NCBI GenBank assembly: GCA_028752905.1
Contig: JAQNBH010000003.1
Coordinates: 3,776,204 to 3,840,203 of the forward strand
Direction: 5' to 3'
Length of the DNA stretch: 64,000 nucleotides
Origin: Cladorhizidae sp. MBARI D1340-BT2
Taxonomy: Eukaryota; Porifera; Demospongiae; Poecilosclerida; Cladorhizidae
Under the pieces are notes generated by a model. The model searched no databases. It worked only from the letters and a program-made list of their open reading frames with translations, and was not told the origin of the DNA. This document shows positions 35,252 to 46,251 of this stretch, one piece after another (within the stretch, counting starts at the first letter, position 1; each line of letters starts with the position of its first letter). A program made the translations under genes and the position numbers.

Positions 35252-35392
35252 CAGGGTTTCATACAGAGTTTCCACCCCCCCCCCCCCCCCCCAAGGATTT
35301 TCAAAAATTATGATGTCATAGTGCAACATTGACATTGACATTTTGCTAACATTATAGTAATTTAGAAAACAGAATTTTATAAAGCAATACGG

Positions 35393-37653
35393 CGATTTTT
35401 CTCCTTGAATTTGTCCAAAATTGCACTAAAATCTACTGAAGTCAGTTCAGGCCCTTCAATTGCGATTCACATGAGCCTAGCAAGGTTGATGTCACTTAGT
35501 CTATTTCGAAGACGTGTCTTCACAATCTTCATCCGACTAAAAGAACGTTCGACAGTAGCTGTTGCAACTGGAAGAGTTAGCAAAATATCCAGTAACTTGA
35601 AAATCTCTGGGAAGATATCTTTGTATGCTCCTGAAAGCTCCATCTCTCTCCATATCCTGTAGAGTGGGTGGTTTACTTAGTTCTTTTTCTCCATCATTTT
35701 CTTCTTCTCTTGTGCCAAGACTCTCTTAAAAACTCTCCACTCAGCAAAGATTTCTTCTCCATCCACGAAAGGTGGAGAAGTGAAGGTTTCACCATCAAAC
35801 TCTACAGTTGCTTCTTTCCCATAGAAGTTAACTAGAGTTTGCAGTTGTGGATTGCCATACTCAAGAAGAGCAGATCTTATGTTGGCATCGAAGCAGGGTC
35901 AAAGATCGATGAGGAGACAAGTAGCTCCACAGCACCATCAGTGAAACAGCCATTTATATTGGACACAAGTTTGTCAATATATGGAATAGCTGTTGAATTG
36001 CGGTACTCACTCACTGATGTGGCAGCTGCACTGCCAGTTCTAGTTGAACTCCTCCTGCATGTGATGTCATGTTCACTAGCAAGCATGTCAACAGTTGTTT
36101 CCACCAGAGAACACCATTCTGCATCCTCATTCTTGAGGCATTTCAGCTCTGAAACGATGCTCTCAAGGATGATTGGCAACTTGCTGAAATCAGTTGCCTT
36201 ACTTTGCATAAAACAATTGAGCTTAGCAAGAAGATCAAGCACGGATGATAGCAGAATGATAGTGGCCACTCCACTATTAGAGCCCAACACCAACGCTATG
36301 CCATATGCTTCTGCGTCACCACAATCTTCATAGAGCGTGTGCAAAGTAGTTATCAGAGCAGGAAGCTCCTTGCGAATGGCTCGCACACATCTCTCATGAG
36401 ATAGCTATCTTGTTTGGCTTGGTTTGACTACTTTCAGCTCTGGAAAATTTAGAACTGACTGCACATTTTTCAGAGCTTCTGCTTTTTTGGGGGAATAATA
36501 AACAATTTCCACAAGCTGGCCATTGTGCCAAACATCTTTTTCACGGTAGCAACAGACTCGGCTGCTTGCATGGAAGCAAGCTGCAACCTGTGGCAGGAGC
36601 AGTGGATGTAGAGAGCATGGGCTGCATGCACCTCATCCTTCTTTGCACTCCACTTCTGCAACCAGAGAATGTTGCAGCACCGTTGTCCAACAAGTTTAGA
36701 GTAATCAAGATTCTTCTCACTGATGAAGGAAGTTAGAGCATGTGTAATTTCTTCAGCATCAGTGGATTTGAGATGAAGAATCGTCAAAAAGTGTTCCTCT
36801 TGGTGACCATCCACAAGCCACCGGAAACAAATCGATAGTTCCTCCTGTGTGGAAATGACTCTCATCTGCTAGAATTGAGAAGAACGGGCTGGATTTCAAG
36901 GCTTTCTATCAGCTTTCTGTCAAGCCATGTGTCAATGGCTTCAATCAGTGACGTAGTGCTGAACTTGGAGGTGTACTGGGCATTAGATGGGTCTTCATTG
37001 ATATGTTGCTCAAGTAATTTATCCCCATTGGCAACTAGGAGCTGGATCAAATGTGGATAAACACTCATATGAGGAATTCTATTCTTGACCAGAAAGTAGA
37101 CTGCTCTAAACAGATTGAGTAACACACACCGATTTCTCTGTCTACGCTCAGCAGCCTCTTGTGCAACAGCTGAACACTGGAGCTCAAGTACAGACTTCCC
37201 ACTCTCTACTTGCTGTGCCATGGCACCAACAGCTGCAGCATCTCTGTGCCATTGGGAGTCTGCATGCTTCTTCAGTACTTCACTAGCATGGTTCCAGTCA
37301 ACTATGCCTCTGGTTTTCCAAGCACCCCTTGACCCAACAGGGGGCTTCCCCCAATTCTGGCATGTAGCACAGAACATGCCTCCACTAGGATCCTTGCAGG
37401 TGACCCAGGGATATTTCTTCTCCCATTCTTTTTTAAATGAAAGTTTTTCCCTGTAGACCTTCCTCTTTTCACTAGCACTGAGTTTGTTCTTCTTCTTCTG
37501 AGGCTCCTGCTGATTGTCAGTTGTCTGGGAGAGACTGGATGAGGAATGGGCTATTTCCTGATCAGTCAACGAGTCTGATGCATCACTGCTTGTCCTCTTT
37601 CGAAAGTAGGCTCTGAGATCCATGTTTGTGAATGATTTCTTCAGGGAGATCAA
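35393..37653 (-). pseudogene. hAT transposase (TTF-type zinc finger, DUF4371, dimerisation domain), copy 2
   Basis: The minus-strand frame starts at 37653 with a Ser-rich, basic N-terminus. A zinc finger of TTF/BED kind follows (CATC, then HASEVLKKHADSQWH at about residues 95-140), then RIPHMSVYPHLIQLL. The catalytic region (STTSLIEAIDTWLDRKLIE, then STQEELSICFRWLVDG) and HCSCHRLQLAS are split by frameshifts near 36860 and 36400-36470. The C-terminus keeps the dimerisation signature ATATVERSFSRMKIVKTRL followed by RNRLSDINLARLM. A TGA (35467-35469) sits where copy 1 has CGA, a likely CpG decay. Such proteins excise and insert hAT DNA, but this copy is dead. Confidence 0.88.
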
Positions 37654-37723
37654 CTACAAACTCAACAGGCAACTAACAGACAACACTTTATTAGACTAGT
37701 ATTTACAGATTTCTCTTTTATAC

Positions 37724-39380
37724 TTAACCCTTAGACCGCTTTAGCTGTTATTGTTAAAAATACCCCAGACTCCGTGGCTGTTTCCTCCCCAATAACGCCG
37801 TTTTTTAATTAATCAAAACACCACCGATTTTTAATCAACGCCTTTTTTTGTCGGTCGGCTGATTTATCACCAGATCTAGGCAGGATGCAAGTCGATCATT
37901 ACCATTTACAGAACACGAAGGTAAACCGCCCTAAAGAAGTAAAGCTTCTCCAAAGTAAGTTGAGTACTTTGATATTAGTTATTGGGTCAGTTTAGCTTGT
38001 GTATAGGCTTCTGCCAACTAGCTAGCTAGCAATGGAGAATTAGCGCTATCTCTGGGATGAACTAAAGGTTCCTAGTTACAGATACTGTGTAGTGTAGATA
38101 GCTATGCTAAGCTAGACACGCTAATCATAGGCTTCTGCCAACTAGCTAGATAGCTATGGAGTATTAGCGCTATCTCTGGGATGAACTAAAGTGTTCCTAG
38201 TTACAGATACTGTTTAGTGTAGATAGCTAAGCTAGACACAATAAGCGCTGGCCATATGTTAGCTCCTTCTAGTATTTAGAACTGTTGTACAGAGATAGAA
38301 ACACTAGCTTGTCTATAGGTTTCTGGCATCTAGCTAGCTAGCTATGGAATATTAGCGCTATCTCTGACATAAACAAAGGGTTCCTAGCTACAGCTGCTGT
38401 GTAGTGTAGATATATAGCTACGCTAAGCTAGATACGCTAAGCTAGATACACTAAGGGCTGGCTGTATGTTAGCTCCTCTGGTCTGTTTTACGTAGAGAGA
38501 AACACTAAGCGCTGGCATTTTCTTATCTCCTACTGATATTTTGTGCTCTAGCACTGCTAAATACCAGCAGGAGCTATATAGGAAAATGCCAGATCATAGT
38601 TTAGCTCATGAACTAACCTATCATTATTACTTCATTGTATACTTTGTGGATATCACTATAGTGATGAAGATATAGTCTGATTAGACTGCTGGAGCTGGAA
38701 GAGGTCTGGCTGACAGTTGCACTGCTGGAACTGGAAGAGATACTGCTAGCGGCACTACAAACCCTAACACAACCAACACCACCCTCCACCAACACCAACA
38801 CCACCATCCACAGCACCAATAGCATCATCGTCACTACCACTATAACCTTCTTCATCATATCCATCAAAATCTTCATCACTGTCTTCAGCATCTAATAATC
38901 TTATAACATCATCTCTATTAGCTATAATTATCTGTCCATCATTTGTAACTTACTTCAGGGTACTTGCCTACTTCAAAGAATATCTAAAAACAAAACACAA
39001 CAGCCTACTAGCTGTCTGTATCCTATGTCAAAAGAAGAATAACAGATCTCTCAGATCAACTACAGCTGTAAGAATAAGCAGCTGCGCAGCAATAAACCAA
39101 TAAACGCTAATCTAAATCAATTACAACGCTCTTCAATGTACTTGCCTACTTAAAAAAATGTTTTAAAAAAACATACAACAGCCAGCTAGCTATCGGTATA
39201 CTTTCTCAAAAGAACAAGAACAGATCTCTCAGATAAAATACAAAGTGCAGCTGTAAGAATAAGCAGCTACGCAACAAACGCTAATAAAAATTTACATATT
39301 TAGGAGCATGTATATACGGTGGCGTGTGAGAGTAGATTTCAATTGGCGTGTATAGACGCCACCGGGGGTCTAAGAGTTAA
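37724..39380. mobile_element. piggyBac-like element nested in hAT copy 2
   Basis: The element (37728-39376, 1649 bp) begins CCCTTAGACCGCTTTAGC and ends CGGGGGTCTAAGAG, imperfect inverted ends. It is flanked by TTAA on both sides (37724-37727 and 39377-39380), the piggyBac target site. The minus strand at 38740-38930 encodes an acidic stretch (DDVIRLLDAEDSDEDFDGYD) that ends at a stop. Such acidic N-termini are typical of piggyBac transposases. The catalytic part is missing, so this is a non-autonomous deletion derivative. Confidence 0.8.
37990..38470. repeat. Diverged tandem repeats inside the piggyBac-like element
   Basis: A block with GGCTTCTGCCAACTAGCTAG, TTAGCGCTATCTCTGG and GTGTAGTGTAGATAG recurs three times from about 38006, 38127 and 38316. 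A second duplication (CAGATCTCTCAGATMAA, then CAGCTGTAAGAATAAGCAGC) is at about 38999-39120 and 39176-39290. Confidence 0.8.
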
Positions 39381-39782
39381 CTCAGCATACAATCAATCAA
39401 TACCAATCAACAGCACATTCACAACACATAACCACAACTTTCTGGCACAAACACACAAACATATCCACCTAAAGCAATTACAAGCAATCAACACATTCAT
39501 AACACAATCATAAACTATCCTGCTGCATACAAACACACAAACATGTCCCCACAAGCCAATCATGTACCCACAAGCCAATCAACAACATATTATATTATAT
39601 CCCCAAAAGTTTTAGCAAGTGACTGAATGTGGCAAATGTAGGCCATACCCACAGATAATCAATCAGTGGCTAACACTTTCCTGCTACATAGTACAGTATA
39701 GCGTGCTAAAAGTGGGCTGATGCTAAGCTGGATACTTTTCTCCCCCCCCCCCCCAACCAAAAATATCCTGTATGAAACCCTG

Positions 39783-40616
39783 ATACTCTAGTAAATGAGT
39801 TGATCTACCTAAGCCTCTATGTTAGGATACTCTAGTAAATGAGTTGACCTACCTGAGCCTGTATGTTAGGATACTCTAGTAAATGGGTCGACCTAACTGA
39901 GCGTCTATGTTAGGATACTCTAGTAAATGAGTTGACCTACCTGAACCTCTATGTTAGGATACTCTAGTAAATGATTTGATCTACCTGAGCCTCAAAGGAT
40001 ACTCTAGTAAATGAGTTGACCTACCTGAGCCTCTATGTTAGGATACTCTAGTAAATGAGTTGACCTACCTGAGCCTCTATGTTAGGATACTCTAGTAAAT
40101 GAGTTGACCTACCTGAGCCTCTATGTTAGGGTACTCTAGTAAATGAGTTGACCTACCTGAGCCTCTATGGTAGGATACTCTAGTAAATGAGTTGACCTAC
40201 CTGAGCCTCTATGGTAGGATACTCTAGTAAATGAGTTGACCTACCTGAGCCTCTGTCAGGATACTCTAGTAAATGGGTCGACCTAACTGAGCCTCTTAGG
40301 ATACTCTAGTAAATGAGTTGAACTGCCTGAGCCTCTATTAGGATACTCTATACTCTAGTAAATGAGTTGACCCACCTGAGCCTCTGTTAGGATACTCTAG
40401 TAAATGGGTCGACCTACCTGCGCCTCTGTGTTAGGATACTCTAGTAAATGGGTGATCTACCTGAGCCTCTATGTTAGGATACTCTAGTAAATGAGTCGAC
40501 CTAACTGAGCCTCTATGTTAGGATACTCTAGTAAATGAGTTGATCTACCTGAGCCTCTGTGTTAGGATACTCTAGTAAATTGGTCGACCTAATTAAGCGT
40601 CTATGTTAGGATACTC
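39783..40616. repeat. 44-bp minisatellite, about 19 copies
   Basis: The unit begins GATACTCTAGTAAATGAGTT and ends CCTCTATGTTAG, with shortened variants. It is the right-hand continuation of 35165-35251, split by the hAT insertion. Confidence 0.95.
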
Positions 40617-40849
40617 AAGTGAAGTCACTCTAGTAACTCACATGGTTCTCTTTGAGACTCCTCCTCTTCCATGTTCACCTCTTCACTAAAATATTTATTG
40701 TGTTTCCATGACAGAGCCGCCCAAACATTCCGTACACCAAGTCCTCCATTTCAAGGGAGAGGTAACTGCATCTCCAACGAGCTCTCTCTTCCTTCTCTTT
40801 GTTTATTGTTTTATTTTTTATTTAACTGATTGAACACCTACTTAATTGT
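40617..40849. other. Nothing recognised
   Basis: Short spacer between two repeat arrays. Confidence 0.4.
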
Positions 40850-41755
40850 ACAGTTTTATTTAATTACTTATTATTTTATATTTTATATTTTGTTATTTAT
40901 TTACTTACTTACTTAATTTATTTATTTACTTGCTTTATTTATTTACTTACTTTATTTAAATAAATAAAGGGAGTAAATAAATAAAGTAAGTAAATAAAAA
41001 AATTAATACTTACTTTATTTGACTTAATTTGTTTATTTATTTACTTACTTTATTTACTTACTTTATTTATTTACTTTATTGATTTACTTTATTGATTTAC
41101 TTTATTGATTTACTTACTTTATTTACTTACTTACTTTATTTATTTACATACTTTACATACTTTGTTTATTTACATACTTTATTTATTTACATACTTTAAT
41201 TTGTTTACATACTTTATTTATTTACATTATTTAGATACCTTATTTATTTATTTACATACTTTATTCATTTACATACTTTATTCATTTACATACTTTATTT
41301 ATTTACATACTAAATTATTTACATACTTCATACTTAATTTATTTACCTTATTTACTTACTTTATTTATTGATTTGCTTACTTTATTTACTTACATACTTT
41401 ACTTACATACTTTAATTTATTTACATACTTAGTTTATTTACATACTTTATTTATTTACATACTTTATTTATTTACATACTTTATTTACTTACATACTTAT
41501 TTACTTACATATTTTATTTATTTACATTATTTACATACTTTATTTACTTACTTTATTTATTTACATACTTTATTTATTTACATACATTATTTATTTACAT
41601 ATTTTATTTACTTACATACTTATTTACTTACATACTTTATTTATTTACATTATTTACATACTTTATTTACTTACTTTATTTATTTACATACTTTATTTAC
41701 TTACTTTATTTATTTACATACTTTATTTATTTACATACTTTATTTATTTACTAGC
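40850..41755. repeat. TTTATTTACATAC AT-rich repeat tract, about 0.9 kb
   Basis: Irregular units of TTTATTTACTTAC and TTTATTTACATAC. One short segment is inverted (AGTAAATAAATAAAGTAAG, about 40972-40990). Long Tyr/Leu/Phe-rich frames here are artefacts. Confidence 0.95.
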
Positions 41756-42312
41756 GTTATTACTCTTGCATTACTACTAGTCATTTGTTCCTTTATTTTG
41801 ATCATTTCAAACGTTGAACTTTTGATATTTGATCATCGAACCTCAAACTGTTGATATCAATTAAACAAAGATGCAGTTAGGTATAAGAATTGTCTCCATT
41901 AGTGTAAGGCTTCGTGCAAGTCATAATGCCTATGGCCAAAACTTACAGCAAAGAAAACCCGTCCAGGAATGCTTCCTTCCCCAAGAGCAATGGATTTAGC
42001 ATGATTCTCGGTGGGCATGGATGCATATGCAGCCTCCTCACCAGAAGTACACCCAGAAACAGAAGGCTTGACCAGAAAGAGATGGTTGAAGATAGCAGTT
42101 GCAACCATTGAAAAATAAGATTAGACTTAAACAAGAATGAGGTTTATAAAACTATCTATTTACAATTCTTCAGCAGTCTACTGGGCATGTGCAGGTAGAA
42201 GTCCCAATGCCAGGGGGTAAGAAAATGTACATATATATATATTATGAAGGATATCAAAGTTGGCGTTTGTGGTGGTCAATCATTTTCAAGGTGAATGATG
42301 TTGATTTCTTTA
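41756..42312. other. No gene supported
   Basis: Three overlapping frames of about 65 codons lie at 41899-42134 on both strands. None has a recognisable motif, so I make no call. Confidence 0.4.
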
Positions 42313-43012
42313 CTGTGTCATATGATCTGTGGTTGATGTGGATTGTGAGGTGCTGTTACATGCGTCACGTGATCTGTGGTTGATGTGGATTGTGAGGTGC
42401 AAGCTTAGCTGTTACATGTGTCACATGATCTGTGGTTGATGTGGATTGTGAGGTGCTGTTACATGTGTCACATGATCTGTGGTTGATGTGGATTGTGAGG
42501 TGCAAGCTTAGCTGTTACATGTGTCACATGATCTGTGGTTGATGTGGATTGTGAGGTGCAAGCTTAGCTGTTACATGTGTCACATGATCTGTGGTTGATG
42601 TGGATTGTGAGGTGCAAGCTTAGCTGTTACATGTGTCACATGATCTGTGGTTGATGTGGATTGTGAGGTGCAAGCTTAGCTGTTACATGTGTCACATGAT
42701 CTGTGGTTGATGTGGATTGTGAGGTGCAAGCTTAGCTGTTACATGTGTCACATGATCTGTGGTTGATGTGGATTGTGAGGTGCAAGCTTAGCTGTTACAT
42801 GTGTCACATGATCTGTGGTTGATGTGGATTGTGAGGTGCTGTTACATGTGTCACATGATCTGTGGTTGATGTGGATTGTGAGGTGCTGTTACATGTGTCA
42901 CATGATCTGTGGTTGATGTGGATTGTGAGGTGCTGTTACATGTGTCACATGATCTGTGGTTGATGTGGATTGTGGGGTGCAAGCTTAGCTGTTACATGTG
43001 TCACATGATCTC
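42313..43012. repeat. 56/47-bp minisatellite
   Basis: Units of TGATCTGTGGTTGATGTGGA occur in two lengths, with or without the 9-base insert AAGCTTAGC. About 13 copies, nearly identical. Confidence 0.95.
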
Positions 43013-43131
43013 TCCCTTTCAGTGAAGGAGACAAGCAGAAGAGATCTGCTCAAGTATGTAGGTTTAGTCGGGAGTCAAATCCTCTGTTTTCACTAGTGTG
43101 ATGTGTAGCATGTTCATTGAGTCTCACTTAA

Positions 43132-43891
43132 TTAAGGGGGGACTATACCTGAAACTGGGGGGGAAAACGTCTGTTGATTTAGACATGCCCATAACTTTTT
43201 ATATAATTACTCTGTCCAAATAATATTATGCCCATATTGTTCCTTGATCTATGTACTTTCCAATGATATAAAAGATTAGTCTATAGGCATATTTTCTCAG
43301 AAGATACATGCAGAAATATCAAGACATTCCCCCCAAAATAAACACTTCTGCCCCAACACTTCCCCCTCACCCATATGTACTTACAAACCAAAAGCTGTAA
43401 ATTGGTCTGTGGTTTGCCTAAGCTAATATGAGCGAGACAAAAATGCAATAACTAAACTGGGGGGGGGGGGGGAGTGGAGCATCCTGCCGTAATAGTGAAT
43501 AGGGATCTTAACGATAAATCTGCAAAGGTCACCTCTTCTAATCACCATAACTTGACAACCCATCAAGTAAAAAAAAAAATGTCTCCAACATATAATAGCT
43601 ATTAGCTTAGGCAAACCACAGACCAATTTACAGCTTTTGGTTTGTAAGTATGGGTGAGGGGGAAGTGTTGGGGCAGAAGTGTTTAGTTTTTTGGAATGCC
43701 TTGATATTTCTGCATGTATCTTCTGAGAAAATATGCCTATAGACTAATCTTTTATATCATTGGAAAGCACATAGATCAAGGAACAATATGGGCATAATAT
43801 TATTTGGACAGAATAATTATTAAAAAAAGTTATGGGCAGTCTAAATCAACAGACGTTTTCCCCCCAGTTTCAGGTATAGTCCCCCCCTTAA
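43132..43891. mobile_element. TTAA-flanked foldback element (family B), 752 bp
   Basis: The element (43136-43887) begins GGGGGGACTATACCTGAAAC and ends with the matching complement, flanked by TTAA on both sides. Inverted arms of about 290 bp (to about 43430 and from about 43598) surround a loop of about 167 bp that includes a poly-G tract. Arms are highly similar with a few indels. There is no coding capacity. The arm sequence differs from family A, but the TTAA plus GGGGGGAC border is the same as at 57939. Confidence 0.9.
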
Positions 43892-43979
43892 ATAGTTGTG
43901 GTTGTGGTGGCTTCTGCACAATTTTTGGTGCAAAGTCACACCCATTTCAATTATCAACCTACACGATCAATTTTTCAGG

Positions 43980-44110
43980 TGCTTCATGGTGGCTAGGTTA
44001 GGGCCAGGACAGTGACAATGGTTAGGGCCAGGGTGGTAGCTAGGGTTATGGTCAGGCTAGGGTTAAGGTCAGAGTCTAGGATTAGGGCCACAGGCTAGGG
44101 TTAGAACCAA
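43980..44110. repeat. Degenerate GGGTTAGGGCCA repeat
   Basis: Irregular units such as GGGTTAGGGCCAGG and GCTAGGGTTAAGGTCAG. They are too short and mixed to be a telomeric tract. Confidence 0.7.
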
Positions 44111-44227
44111 GGCAGTGACCATCTACAATCTTGATGAAATCATCATCACAGTAGCGATGGGGTTGTTGCATCCTTGTGACGCGAGCAATCAGCCAGTTAT
44201 CAGCTTTTGTGACCTCACTGGCAGATC

Positions 44228-44248
44228 CCCCCCCCCCCCCCCCCCCCC
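44228..44248. repeat. Poly-C tract
   Basis: About 21 consecutive C, a likely site of length variation. Confidence 0.9.
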
Positions 44249-44335
44249 GTCCCTACAGAGAGAGGGCGTGTAACATTGCATGCATGCATGCAAAGTTTTG
44301 ATGTATTTCCTCTGGTGTTTGCATGCAGTTTTAAG

Positions 44336-45510
44336 GCCACATGGTTCATAATATCTAAAAAGAGTTCAAGCTGGATGCTTTCTTCTGGCACCACTGAAGG
44401 TCTAGCCACACAGTTCCTAGTAATTCACATCTGAAGAGAGCTCTAGCTGAGTGCTTTCTTCTGGTACTAACACTGAAGGTCTGTTCCTAGTAATTCACAT
44501 CTGAAGAGAGCTCTAGCTGAGTGCTTTCTTCTGACACTAACACTGAAGGTCTAGGCACACAGTTCCTAGTTAATTAACATCTGAAGAGAGCTAGCTGAGT
44601 GCTTTCTTCTGGTACTAACACTGAAGGTCTAGCCACACAGTTCCTAGTTAATTCACACCTGAAGAGAGCTCTAGCTGAGTGCTTTCTTCTGGCACTAACA
44701 CTGAAGGTCTAGCCACACAAGTTCCTAGCCATCTGAAGAGAGCTCTAGCTGAGTGCTTTCTTCTGGCACTAACGGTGAAGGTATAGCCACACAGTTCCTA
44801 GTTAATTCACATCTGAAGAGTGCTCTAGCTGAGTGCTTTCTTCTGGTACTAACACTGAAGGTCTAGCCACACAGTTCCTAGTTAATTCACATCTGAAGAG
44901 AGCTCTAGCTGAGTGCTTTCTTCTGACACTAACACTGAAGGTCTAGCCACACAGTTCCTAGTTAATTCACATCTGAAGAGAGCTCTAGCTGAGTGCTTTC
45001 TTCTGGCACTAACACTGAAGGTCTAGCCACACAGTTCCTAGTTAATTCACATCTGAAGAGAGCTCTAGCTGAGTGCTTTCTTCTGGTACTAACACTGAAG
45101 GTCTAGCCACACAGTTCCTAGTAATTCACATCTGAAGAGAGCTCTAGCTGAGTGCTTTCTTCTGGCACTAACACTGAAGGTCTAGCCACACAAGTTCCTA
45201 GTTAATTCACATCTGAAGAGAGCTCTAGCTGAGTGCTTTCTTCTGGCACTAACACTGAAGGTCTAGCCACACAGTTCCTAGTTAGTTAACATCTGAAGAG
45301 AGCTAGCTGAGTGCTTTCTTCTGGTACTAACACTGAAGGTCTAGACACACAAGTTCCTAGTTAATTCACATCTGAAGAGTGCTCTAGCTGAGTGCTTTCT
45401 TCTGGCACTAACACTGAAGGTCTAGCCACACAGTTCCTAGCTAATTCACATCTGAAGAGAGCTCTAGCTGAGTGCTTTATTCTGGCACTAACGGTGAAGG
45501 TCTAGGCAAT
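44336..45510. repeat. 80-bp minisatellite, about 14 copies
   Basis: The unit includes CACAGTTCCTAGTTAATTCA and CTAGCTGAGTGCTTTCTTCT. Variants lack a few bases. Period 80 bp from aligned copies. Confidence 0.95.
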
Positions 45511-46251
45511 GCCGCAGCAAAGTTACATACCTGCACTCAAAGTCAGGGCCATCACGGGGCATCAGATTTAAGATGTCCTGAGGTGGCCACAAACAGCTGA
45601 AACTTGTGAGTGTGGTTCTATAATGGTCAAGTTATAGGAGCTATCATCGCACACTGTCCATATGCATGTCAAATAGTTGCTAAAAAGCAAGTGACCTCTG
45701 TCTGACCTTGCCAATTGTACCACTCTTGGCTCTTCCCTAGACTTGCAGCAAAATTGGTGACTTGAAGTTGCTGCTTGATCACCATAAGCTTCCATCTCTG
45801 CACCAACTCCCACCAGCGTGCTCCATGGAGGCCATCTTTAAAAGCAATCGGCAAACTACAAACTGTGTATACACTGGGTCCAGAGTTTGCAATTGCAGCA
45901 CTTCCTGTAGTATACTAGACACTTCCTGTAGTATACTAGACACTTCCTTGGCCACTCAAACTTCGATGTTTTCCCCCTCCTATCTGTCAAGAAACTAGGG
46001 CATGGTAACTGTTCCTATGGTATGTTGCAGAAGCTGTTTGTTAATCAGGAAGTATCAGTCAGCAACCAAGGACACACTTAGCAGACGATGTCGATGTGCT
46101 GGCCTGATCTCTTTCTTGTAGGTCTGATTGCCAAGTGTGTGGGTCAGGATAGCTAGAGAAGATGGCAGCTGCAGAGCCCGGAGAGTGTCGTACGTGGATG
46201 TCCCAACCACCTGTTTGTCTGTCCACCAGCAATGGAAGAAATACTGGCTTT
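45511..46251. other. Dispersed repeat and unassigned sequence
   Basis: 45680-45845 is related to 4900-5105. ACTTCCTGTAGTATACTAGA is tandemly repeated near 45900-45950. Minus-strand frames around 45568-45854 lack recognisable domains. Confidence 0.45.

Larger units (their letters stand above)
35247..39787 (-). mobile_element. hAT-type DNA transposon, copy 2, inserted in a minisatellite
   Basis: The element covers 35252-39782 (4531 bp) between CAGGGTTTCATACAG and its exact complement. Flanking ATACT (35247-35251 and 39783-39787) is a 5-bp target-site duplication. Removing the element and one ATACT restores a perfect 44-bp unit across the junction, which proves the boundaries. About 1.65 kb of it is a later piggyBac-like insertion, so the original element was about 2.9 kb. 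It is longer than copy 1, keeping the transposase 5' end. Long C tracts lie inside both ends. Confidence 0.93.

Noticed and set aside
38613..38891. Minus-strand Met/Val-rich 92-codon frame as a membrane protein
   Set aside because: The alternative minus-strand frame gives an acidic peptide fitting a piggyBac N-terminus. The Met/Val frame is its shadow.
41105..41371. Tyr/Leu-rich frame as a membrane protein
   Set aside because: It is a translation of the TTTATTTACATAC repeat tract.
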